Shown one piece after another: positions 1 through 6,477 of a stretch of 20,041 nucleotides of DNA (its first letter is position 1; each line of letters begins with the position of its first letter). Location of the stretch: positions 1 through 20,041 of the forward strand of contig CAMOGT010000015.1 of assembly GCA_946614295.1 (NCBI GenBank), given 5' to 3'. This DNA comes from an uncultured Bacteroidales bacterium. GTDB lineage: Bacteria > Bacteroidota > Bacteroidia > Bacteroidales > Paludibacteraceae. The notes under the pieces are model-generated. The model saw only the letters and a list, made by a program, of their open reading frames with translations. It was not told the origin of the DNA and did not search any database. The position numbers were made by a program, and so were the translations under genes.

Positions 1-2
1 CC

Positions 3-76
3 GAAAAAGTGGTTTATGGGACAAAGGTACTATATTTTTTTTGAAATATAGTAATAAAATTTGAAAAAGTGCTTTA
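3..76. repeat. Pair of 14-bp direct repeats 60 bp apart
   Basis: GAAAAAGTGGTTTA at 3-16 recurs as GAAAAAGTGCTTTA at 63-76 with one mismatch. The copies are spaced by exactly 60 bp and flank the palindrome at 29-52. In AT-rich DNA a 14-bp near-match this close is suggestive but could be chance. It might be a protein-binding pair for the gene left of the window or a remnant of a local duplication. No function can be assigned. Confidence 0.35.
29..52. terminator. Perfect 9-bp inverted repeat, possible terminator or operator
   Basis: ACTATATTT at 29-37 pairs perfectly with AAATATAGT at 44-52 around a 6-nt loop (38-43). The stem has only one G-C pair per arm, so it is weak for an intrinsic terminator, although the plus-strand loop is T-rich. 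It may end a gene entering from the left of the window, or be an AT-rich operator. The dyad is seen directly; the role is inference. Confidence 0.35.
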
Positions 77-102
77 AAATTTGGCTGTTTCAAAAAAAAT
101 CA

Positions 103-142
103 GTAACTTCGGACTCCGCCACTACGTTTCCCCCGAAGTTAC
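103..142. repeat. 10-bp inverted repeat with a 20-nt GC-richer loop
   Basis: GTAACTTCGG at 103-112 is the exact reverse complement of CCGAAGTTAC at 133-142, with a 20-nt loop at 113-132. It is a GC-richer island within AT-rich spacer DNA. CACTACGTT, half in the loop (120-128), recurs at 194-202. Such islands in Bacteroidota spacers are often parts of dispersed intergenic repeats, so this may be a small REP-like element. It could instead be a transcribed hairpin or a terminator without a U-tract. Only the symmetry is certain. Confidence 0.45.
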
Positions 143-166
143 GTTTGCAAAATCCTGCAAATGGCA

Positions 167-186
167 AAATAAAATCAATTTTATTT
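167..186. repeat. AT-only inverted repeat upstream of recN
   Basis: AAATAAAAT at 167-175 and ATTTTATTT at 178-186 are perfect reverse complements separated by 2 nt; a real hairpin would open to 8 bp with a 4-nt loop. It lies about 40 bp upstream of the predicted -33 element of the recN promoter, where an operator or an UP-like curved tract could sit. Composition alone can produce such symmetry here. Confidence 0.25.
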
Positions 187-226
187 CTTATTTCACTACG
201 TTCAAACGATTATTTTGAAAAAAATC

Positions 227-257
227 TTGCACATTCGGATTTTTTGTTGTAACTTTG
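227..257 (+). promoter_or_regulatory. Bacteroidota-type promoter of the recN operon
   Basis: TTGC at 227-230 and TAACTTTG at 250-257 match the Bacteroidota primary sigma consensus (-33 TTTG-like, -7 TAnnTTTG) with a 19-nt spacer, which is the expected distance. Transcription would begin near 263, leaving a leader of roughly 20 nt before the recN ATG at 282. No Shine-Dalgarno sequence precedes the ATG, as is common in this phylum. Because the next eight genes follow with almost no gaps, this is the best candidate for driving the whole rightward operon. Confidence 0.75.
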
Positions 258-281
258 TGCCAGTTTTTATGAACTGGAATT

Positions 282-1898
282 ATGCTAAGGCATTTACACA
301 TACAGAACTACGCGCTGATAAGCCATCTGGACATTGATTTCGGTCCGGGTTTCTCGGTGCTTACCGGTGAAACGGGTGCGGGTAAGAGTATTATCCTCGG
401 CGCTCTGGGGCTGGTTTTAGGCGCAAGGGCAGACAGCAAAGCTATCACCGACGGCGAGGACAAATGTATCATAGAGGCGGAGTTTAGCCAGATTACGGAT
501 GACGAATTACGAATTACGAATGATATAATCATCCGGCGTGAGTTGTACGCCAACGGGAAGAGCCGTTCGTTCGTGGACGACAGCGTAGTGAGTCTGCAGG
601 AGTTGAAGAGCCTGGCGACGAAGCTGATTGATATCCACAGCCAGCACGCCAATCTCCTGATTGAGAACGCGGATTTCCAGTTGGAGATCGTAGATGCCGT
701 AGCGCATAACAGTGTGCAGTTAGAGGCTTATCAGACTATCTACCAACGCTATACTGCGGCTGTGGAAGAGTGGCAGCGGTTGCAAGCGCTCGCGAAAAAG
801 AGCCAGCAGGACGCGGACTATATCCAATACCGGTTCAAGATGCTGGACGAGGCGGAGCTGCGTGAAGGCGAGATGGAGGAGCTGGACGAAGAGCAGTACC
901 GGCTGAGCCATGCGGAGGAGATCAAGCACGCTCTGATGCTTGCATCGCTTGCTCTGAACGGCGGTCCGGAAGGCGGCGGCGCAATAGAGGCTATCCGTTC
1001 GTGCCGCTTAGAAGATGCGGCGCCGGAGTTACAGGAACGATTAGAGAGCGCACGGATCGAGTTGAAGGACATCGCAGAGGAAGCGGAGAGGAAGATGTCC
1101 AGCGTAGAGATGGATCCGCAGCGGTTAATGTGGGTAGAAGAGCGTATCGGGAAGTTAGAGGAACTGAAGCATAAGTTCAACGCCGGGAGCGTGGAGGAAC
1201 TGATCCGGATGCGCGACGAGTTAGGCGAACAAGTGAGCCGGATGGACAGTTTCGATTTCGACATCGAGCAGGCAAAGAAAACTGTCGAAAAGGAGAAAGA
1301 GTTGTTGGGTAAAGCCGGCGAGGCGCTAAGTAAGAGCCGCAAAGCGGTGATTCCCGGGATCTGTGAGAAACTGGCAAACGATCTGACACGCTTAGGTGTC
1401 GCGCACGCAAAAATAGAAATAGCAATAACACCGACTGCGGATTTCACGGAACACGGTTGCGACGAGGTACAGCTGCTCTTTGCAGCCAACCTCAACCAGA
1501 GTCTGCGCGCCGTAAGCGAGGTAGCGTCCGGCGGTGAGATAAGCCGGTTGATGCTCTGCGTGAAGGCTCTCATCGCCAGCACAAAGGGTCTGCCTACTAT
1601 TATCTTCGACGAGATAGACACCGGCGTCAGCGGCAGTATTGCCACGCAGATGGCTGGTATCATGAAAGAGATGGCGAAGCACCGGCAAATCATCGCTATT
1701 ACCCATCTGCCGCAGATAGCAGCACAGGGCGAGAGCCATTACAAGGTCTATAAAGCCGACACGGACAAACGCACGGAGACCCATATCAACCGTCTGAACG
1801 AAGAAGAAAGAGTAAAAGAGATCGCCACGATGCTGAGCGGAAACCCAATTACCAATGCCGCACTCCAAACGGCACAAGAGTTATTATGTTACCATTAG
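282..1898 (+). CDS. recN: DNA repair protein RecN
   Basis: RecN is an SMC-like cytoplasmic ATPase that binds DNA ends and supports RecA-dependent double-strand-break repair. The 538-residue protein is slightly shorter than the usual 550-560. The N-terminal ATPase half has Walker A GETGAGKS at 29-36; the middle (about 140-370) is charged and heptad-rich, fitting the coiled-coil arms; the C-terminal half has the ABC signature ASGGE at 415-419, Walker B IIFDE with D443/E444, and the ITHLPQIA switch. The ATG at 282 gives the canonical N-terminus (LRHLHIQNYALI) and follows the promoter at 227-257. The stop overlaps the rarA start by 13 bp. Oddity: about residues 70-82 are built from heptamer repeats (491-525), just before the conserved IIIRREL strand, where the family is variable. 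The reading frame is intact and all ATPase motifs are present. Confidence 0.97.
   Translation: MLRHLHIQNYALISHLDIDFGPGFSVLTGETGAGKSIILGALGLVLGARADSKAITDGEDKCIIEAEFSQITDDELRITNDIIIRRELYANGKSRSFVDDSVVSLQELKSLATKLIDIHSQHANLLIENADFQLEIVDAVAHNSVQLEAYQTIYQRYTAAVEEWQRLQALAKKSQQDADYIQYRFKMLDEAELREGEMEELDEEQYRLSHAEEIKHALMLASLALNGGPEGGGAIEAIRSCRLEDAAPELQERLESARIELKDIAEEAERKMSSVEMDPQRLMWVEERIGKLEELKHKFNAGSVEELIRMRDELGEQVSRMDSFDFDIEQAKKTVEKEKELLGKAGEALSKSRKAVIPGICEKLANDLTRLGVAHAKIEIAITPTADFTEHGCDEVQLLFAANLNQSLRAVSEVASGGEISRLMLCVKALIASTKGLPTIIFDEIDTGVSGSIATQMAGIMKEMAKHRQIIAITHLPQIAAQGESHYKVYKADTDKRTETHINRLNEEERVKEIATMLSGNPITNAALQTAQELLCYH
491..525 (+). repeat. Heptamer array (AATTACG family) inside recN
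   Basis: Five consecutive 7-bp units: GATTACG, GATGACG, AATTACG, AATTACG, AATGATA. They encode ITDDELRITND in the RecN frame. The second and fifth units carry G at the fourth position, so the array also repeats at 21 bp. The gene-sense strand and peptide are the same as in the three arrays inside addA, more than 17 kb away on the other strand. The array replaces a variable segment ahead of the conserved IIIRREL strand. Whether it is an insertion or a replacement cannot be told without a relative lacking it. Confidence 0.85.
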
Positions 1899-3121
1899 CG
1901 GAGAGACTGCGTCCGAAGACGCTAAACGAATACATAGGTCAGAAACACCTGGTGGGGCAAGGAGCCATCCTGAGACAGATGATTGAGAGCGGTAACATCG
2001 CCAGTTTCATCTTGTGGGGTCCTCCGGGCGTGGGCAAGACGACTCTCGCGCGCATCATTGCGCATGAACTACAGCGTCCGTTCTATACGCTGAGCGCAGT
2101 GACGAGCGGCGTGAAGGAAGTGCGCGACGTGATCGACAAAGCCAAGCGGAATGCAAGCCTCAACAGCGGACTCTTTGCGCCGGCTGACAGCCGCAGTCCA
2201 ATCCTGTTCATCGACGAGATCCACCGGTTCAGCAAGAGCCAGCAGGACAGTCTGTTAGGCGCGGTGGAGGAAGGTACCATCACTTTAGTGGGTGCGACGA
2301 CAGAGAACCCGAGTTTCGAGGTCATCACTCCGCTGCTGAGCCGGTGCCAGGTGTATGTGCTCAAGGCCTTGGAGAAAGCGGATTTGCTGGAACTGCTCAA
2401 CCGCGCGCTGACGCAAGACGAATATATCAAGTCGCTCGGGTTGCAGGTCAAAGAGACGGAAGCGCTTCTGCGGTACAGCGGAGGCGATGCACGCAAGTTA
2501 CTGAATATCATTGAGTTAGTAAGCAACAGCGGTGTGAAAGTCATTGATAACGAGACCGTCACCAAGCAGTTGCAGCAGAACCCCGTGGCGTACGACAAAG
2601 ACGGCGAGATGCATTATGACATCATCTCCGCCTTCATCAAATCGGTACGCGGGAGTGATCCGCAGGCGGCTATTTACTGGCTGGCGCGGATGATAGAAGG
2701 CGGCGAAGATCCCAAGTTTATTGCACGGCGGTTGGTTATATTAGCGAGCGAAGACATCGGTTTGGCAAACCCGAACGCCCTGCTGTTAGCTAACGCCTGT
2801 TTCGACACGGTGAACAAGATCGGATGGCCGGAAGGGCGTATTCCGTTGGCAGAAACGACCATCTATTTAGCGACCTGCAAGAAAGACAACTCCGCCATCA
2901 TGGCTATCGACGGCGCACTCGCAAAGGTGCGAGAGACAGGCAATCTGCCTGTTCCGCTGCACTTGAGGAACGCACCAACGAGTCTGATGAAGGAATTAGG
3001 CTATGCCGACGGATATCTGTATCCGCATGATTTCCCCGGGCACTGGGTAGCGCAACAATATCTGCCGGACGAGTTGACGGGAACAGTCTTTTGGGAAGTG
3101 AAGAACCAAAAGGAGAAGTAA
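1886..3121 (+). CDS. rarA: Replication-associated recombination protein RarA (MgsA), AAA+ ATPase
   Basis: RarA is a clamp-loader-like AAA+ ATPase that acts at stalled replication forks and gaps with RecA, SSB and the replisome. The 411-residue protein starts with the family N-terminus PLAERLRPKTLNEYIGQ. Walker A GPPGVGKTT lies at 45-53 and Walker B ILFIDEIH has D110/E111. The sensor-like GATTENPSFEV and the arginine-finger region LLSRC follow, and the C-terminal tetramerisation region contains YWLARMIEGGEDP and LASEDIGLANP. It is near the usual 420-450 residues. The ATG lies inside the last codons of recN (13-bp overlap), so translation is probably coupled. The TAA stop is in the same frame as hemW, only one codon before the hemW GTG. 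Identification is secure. Confidence 0.97.
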   Translation: MLPLAERLRPKTLNEYIGQKHLVGQGAILRQMIESGNIASFILWGPPGVGKTTLARIIAHELQRPFYTLSAVTSGVKEVRDVIDKAKRNASLNSGLFAPADSRSPILFIDEIHRFSKSQQDSLLGAVEEGTITLVGATTENPSFEVITPLLSRCQVYVLKALEKADLLELLNRALTQDEYIKSLGLQVKETEALLRYSGGDARKLLNIIELVSNSGVKVIDNETVTKQLQQNPVAYDKDGEMHYDIISAFIKSVRGSDPQAAIYWLARMIEGGEDPKFIARRLVILASEDIGLANPNALLLANACFDTVNKIGWPEGRIPLAETTIYLATCKKDNSAIMAIDGALAKVRETGNLPVPLHLRNAPTSLMKELGYADGYLYPHDFPGHWVAQQYLPDELTGTVFWEVKNQKEK

Positions 3122-3124
3122 CGC

Positions 3125-4210
3125 GTGGCTGGGCTATACGTACATATACCTTTCTGCAAGCGGCGATGCCTGTATTGCGATTTCTACTCCACCACCCTAT
3201 TGGCGCGGCGCGAGGAGTACGTGAGAGCCGTAGTGAAAGAGATCGAACAACGGCAGCACGAGGCAGGAGAACCGATACGAACGGTGTATATCGGCGGCGG
3301 TACGCCAAGCACGCTGGAGATTGAGTTGGTAACAGCACTTACTAAGGCAATAGATAGCACAAACATAGCAGAATATACCGTTGAAATCAATCCGGGCGAT
3401 GTGACAGAAGAGTATCTGATGGGCTTGAAAGCGTTGGGTGTGAACAGGCTGTCGATGGGTGTGCAGTCGTTTCAGGACGAGTTGCTGCAGAAAATAGGCA
3501 GAAGGCATACCGCCGCGGAAGCGATTGAGGCAGTGCGGACGGCACAAAAAGCAGGGTTTGAGAACCTCTCCATTGATCTGATGTATGCCCTGCCGGGACA
3601 GACGATGGCGCAATGGAAAGCCGATATAGAGACAGCAATAGGATTAGGCGTACAGCATCTGTCGTCGTACGGGCTGATGTACGAAGAAGGTACGGCAATG
3701 ACGCAGATGCGCGACCGAGGCGAGCTACAGGAGACGGACGAGGAGACGGAGAACGCCATGTACGACTACCTGTGCGAAAGGGTCAAAGAAGCAGGGTTCC
3801 GGCATTACGAGGTCAGTAATTTCGCGCTGCAGGGATATGAAGCCCAACATAACAGCAGTTACTGGAACGGTACTCCTTACGTGGGCGTGGGTGCCGGTGC
3901 GCACAGCTATACAGGGAATGTGCGGAGTTGGAATCCCAATGATCTGGAGGGGTATATACAAGGGATAGAGAAAGGCACCTTAGTACGCGAGAGCGAGACG
4001 CTGAGTGAAGCGGATTTGTATAACGAGCAGGTCATGTTGGGGCTGCGTACAGATAAGGGATGTTGGCTTTCACCGTCGGTCGACCGTCGGGAGACCGTCG
4101 GGAAACTAAGGCAAAAAGGCTTAGTCAGAGTGGAAGAAGACGGGAGAGTCATTGCGACCCAGGAAGGCCTGCATGTGCTCAACAGAATAATAGAAGAATT
4201 GATGATATGA
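3125..4210 (+). CDS. hemW: Radical SAM family haem chaperone HemW
   Basis: HemW is a radical-SAM protein once annotated as oxygen-independent coproporphyrinogen III oxidase; characterised members bind haem and deliver it to respiratory enzymes. The protein has 361 residues, a little short for the family (about 375-380). It opens with AGLYVHIPFC; C11, C15 and C18 form the CxxxCxxC 4Fe-4S site, followed by YIGGGTPSTL, EINPGD, RLSMGVQSF, DLMYALPGQT and VGVGAGAHSY. The lack of the longer HemN N-terminus and the CxxxCxxC followed by DFY argue for HemW rather than a true HemN. A GTG start is the only option: an in-frame stop (that of rarA) lies 6 nt upstream. The 3' end overlaps PBP1A by ATGA. The C-terminal segment at 4072-4104 carries an 11-bp tandem repeat. 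Confidence 0.93.
   Translation: MAGLYVHIPFCKRRCLYCDFYSTTLLARREEYVRAVVKEIEQRQHEAGEPIRTVYIGGGTPSTLEIELVTALTKAIDSTNIAEYTVEINPGDVTEEYLMGLKALGVNRLSMGVQSFQDELLQKIGRRHTAAEAIEAVRTAQKAGFENLSIDLMYALPGQTMAQWKADIETAIGLGVQHLSSYGLMYEEGTAMTQMRDRGELQETDEETENAMYDYLCERVKEAGFRHYEVSNFALQGYEAQHNSSYWNGTPYVGVGAGAHSYTGNVRSWNPNDLEGYIQGIEKGTLVRESETLSEADLYNEQVMLGLRTDKGCWLSPSVDRRETVGKLRQKGLVRVEEDGRVIATQEGLHVLNRIIEELMI
4072..4104 (+). repeat. Three 11-bp tandem repeats near the hemW 3' end
   Basis: ACCGTCGGTCG (4072-4082), ACCGTCGGGAG (4083-4093) and ACCGTCGGGAA (4094-4104) lie head to tail. They encode about SVDRRETVGK in the variable C-terminal region of HemW. Each unit can also be read as a 7-bp core [C/G]ACCGTC plus a 4-nt spacer, which hints at a link with the 7-bp arrays of this window. 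Since 33 bp is 11 codons, the frame is undisturbed. Confidence 0.7.
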
Positions 4211-6477
4211 AAATGAAGAGTTGGTACAAACCTTTTTTATTGTGGTTCTGGGGATTGTTCTTCGGAGGCATATTAGTCGTATGGTTCGTAATGTGGCTGA
4301 TCATCCGCGGGGTGTTAGGCTATATGCCGCCGTTGGAGGAGTTGCAGAACCCGAAAAACACGTTCGCGAGTGAGATCATCTCGTCGGACATGCAGTCGTT
4401 AGGACGTTACTACCGGTACGAGAACCGTATCGGCGTGGAGTACACCGACCTTTCGCCTAACCTCATCAATGCCCTGATAGCCACAGAGGATGTGCGGTTC
4501 TACGAACACACGGGTGTGGATTTCAAATCCATGTTCCGCGCGATACTCAAGTTAGGCCGTGCGGGCGGCGGTTCGACCATTACCCAGCAGTTGGCGAAAC
4601 AGTTGTGGTCACCGCGTGCGAACAACAAGTTAGAGCGCGCGATGCAGAAACCGATCGAGTGGATCATTGCCACGAAGTTAGAGCGGTTGTACAGCAAGGA
4701 CGAGATTTTGCTGATGTACCTCAACCAGTTCGACTTTCTGTATAATGCCGTTGGCGTACAATCGGCGTCACAGGTGTATTTCTCCACCACTCCGGCTGAG
4801 TTGAAGTTGGAGCAAGCGGCGATGTTAGTGGGCATGTGCAAAAACCCGTCTCTTTATAACCCCGTCCGTCACCCTGAGCGCGCAACCGGCCGACGCAACA
4901 CGGTACTCGGGCAGATGGAGAAATACGGTTACATAGACGAAGCTACGCGTGACTCGGTAGCTGCAATCCCTCTGGAGTTGCACTACAGTTCAGTGGATCA
5001 CAAACAGGGTATTGCGCCGTATTTCCGGGAGTACCTGCGCGGTGTGCTGACCGCCAAAGAGCCTAAAGAGAGCGATTACTCGGAGTGGAACAAACAGCAG
5101 TACCAACTGGATGCCTGGCAATGGGAGAACAACCCGTTGTACGGTTTTTGCGAGAAGAACAAGAAACCCGACGGCAGCCGTTATGACCTGTACCAGGACG
5201 GTCTGAAGATCTATACGACGATTGATTCGCGCATGCAGCGTTACGCGGAAGAGGCAGTGAACGAGCATATGCAGGCACAGCAGAAATCGTTCTTCAAGGA
5301 ACTCAAGCGTAAGAAGAACGCTCCCTTCTCGCGCCAGTTGACGCAGGAAGAAGTGGACGGCATCATGAACCGCTCGATGCGTCAGACCGACCGCTACCGG
5401 ATGATGAAGCGCGCGGGCGTAAGTCATGACTCGATCATGAGGTCATTCAAAGAGCCTCGGGAGATGCAGATATTCACGTACGACCGCGGGATGATCGACA
5501 CGACGATGAGCCCGTACGACTCCATCAAATGGCAGAAGAGCTATCTGCGTTGCGGTTTCATGTCGATGGATCCGCACACGGGTCATGTGAAGGCGTATGT
5601 GGGCGGTCCCAATTTCGCACATTTCCAGTACGACATGGCCACCAAAGGCCGCCGTCAGGTAGGTTCGACCGTCAAGCCGTACCTCTATACGCTGGCGATG
5701 GACGAAGGCATGTGGCCCTGCGAGAAATGGGTGTATGACTCGGTTGTCTTCGTACTGCCGGACGGAAAGAAATGGGTACCGCGCGACACGCATGAAAAGT
5801 ATCAGGGCGACACCGTGAGTCTGACCTGGGGTCTGAAAGAGTCGTCCAACTGGATGGCAGCGTATCTGATGTCGCTGTTCACACCTGAGCAGTTGGTGAA
5901 AATGATGCAATCGTTCGGCATCCAGGGTCAGTTAGACCCGGTGGTATCGCTGTGTCTGGGTCCGTGCGAAGTGAGCGTGGAAGAGATGGTGGACGCCTAT
6001 ACGGCTTTCGCGAACAAAGGTATCCGCACCGAGCCGCTGTACGTGACGCGTATAGAGGACGCCAACGGCAATGTAATCGGTATGTTCACGCCTCGGACGC
6101 ATGAGATCATCAGCGAGACAACCGCCTACAAGATGATTTACATGCTGCGCGCGGTAATCGATCATGGTACCGGTGTGCGTACCCGTTACCGGTACGGTAT
6201 CAAAGCCCCGATGGGCGGCAAGACAGGAACAACGAACAACAACTCCGACGGCTGGTTCATGTGCTTCACGCCATCTCTGGTCAGCGGCACATGGGTCGGC
6301 GGTGAAGACCGTGGCATACATTTTGATAACATGGCTGAAGGACAGGGTGCGTCCATGGCACTGCCTATCTGCGCGCTGTACATGCAGAAAGTGCTGGCAG
6401 ACCCGGATTTAGGGTACAGCGAGGACGAGCAGTTTGACGTACCGGCATGGTTTGACCCGAATGAAGGATGTAAGTAA
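4207..6477 (+). CDS. mrcA: Class A penicillin-binding protein 1A (transglycosylase/transpeptidase)
   Basis: Bifunctional peptidoglycan synthase: the GT51 domain polymerises lipid II and the transpeptidase domain cross-links peptides in the periplasm. From the ATG at 4207 (ATGA overlap with hemW) it is 756 residues; an upstream in-frame GTG at 4060 would lie inside hemW and add a non-conserved tail. A short basic start precedes one membrane anchor (about 10-38, Trp/Phe-rich). GT51 shows TEDVRFYEHTGVD with catalytic E94 and GGSTITQQLAKQ. The transpeptidase has S487 in STVKP, SSN at 546-548 and KTGT at 672-675, so it should be active. The linker at about 290-450 is long and charged, as is usual in Bacteroidota. 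It starts the envelope part of the operon, followed by four exported proteins. The 3' end overlaps the TPR gene by 17 bp. Confidence 0.95.
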   Translation: MKMKSWYKPFLLWFWGLFFGGILVVWFVMWLIIRGVLGYMPPLEELQNPKNTFASEIISSDMQSLGRYYRYENRIGVEYTDLSPNLINALIATEDVRFYEHTGVDFKSMFRAILKLGRAGGGSTITQQLAKQLWSPRANNKLERAMQKPIEWIIATKLERLYSKDEILLMYLNQFDFLYNAVGVQSASQVYFSTTPAELKLEQAAMLVGMCKNPSLYNPVRHPERATGRRNTVLGQMEKYGYIDEATRDSVAAIPLELHYSSVDHKQGIAPYFREYLRGVLTAKEPKESDYSEWNKQQYQLDAWQWENNPLYGFCEKNKKPDGSRYDLYQDGLKIYTTIDSRMQRYAEEAVNEHMQAQQKSFFKELKRKKNAPFSRQLTQEEVDGIMNRSMRQTDRYRMMKRAGVSHDSIMRSFKEPREMQIFTYDRGMIDTTMSPYDSIKWQKSYLRCGFMSMDPHTGHVKAYVGGPNFAHFQYDMATKGRRQVGSTVKPYLYTLAMDEGMWPCEKWVYDSVVFVLPDGKKWVPRDTHEKYQGDTVSLTWGLKESSNWMAAYLMSLFTPEQLVKMMQSFGIQGQLDPVVSLCLGPCEVSVEEMVDAYTAFANKGIRTEPLYVTRIEDANGNVIGMFTPRTHEIISETTAYKMIYMLRAVIDHGTGVRTRYRYGIKAPMGGKTGTTNNNSDGWFMCFTPSLVSGTWVGGEDRGIHFDNMAEGQGASMALPICALYMQKVLADPDLGYSEDEQFDVPAWFDPNEGCK

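Noticed and set aside
22..29. CAAAGGTA, which on the minus strand reads TACCTTTG, a possible leftward -7 element
   Set aside because: No TTTG-like -33 element at the right distance (19-21 nt) is visible on the minus strand, and no leftward gene is in view.
61..252. 63-codon open frame starting with TTG in the spacer before recN
   Set aside because: It spans two inverted repeats and the recN promoter, has AT-driven composition and no recognisable motif, and starts at a rare codon without support.
491..525. CRISPR-like or transposon-end interpretation of the short repeats
   Set aside because: Units are 7 bp with no spacers, no inverted ends, no transposase and no cas genes; they are simple tandem repeats.
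818..1693. Long minus-strand open frame of 291 codons within recN
   Set aside because: It is antisense to intact RecN; its Ser/Leu/Arg-rich composition is the usual shadow of GC-biased codon use, with no domain.
4060..4206. Upstream GTG extension of PBP1A by 49 codons
   Set aside because: It would lie inside hemW, adds an Arg-rich tail that would precede the membrane anchor, and the ATG at 4207 forms an ATGA overlap with the hemW stop.
6434..6460. Upstream start of the TPR gene
   Set aside because: It would place nine extra residues before a clean signal peptide; the ATG at 6461 fits export better.
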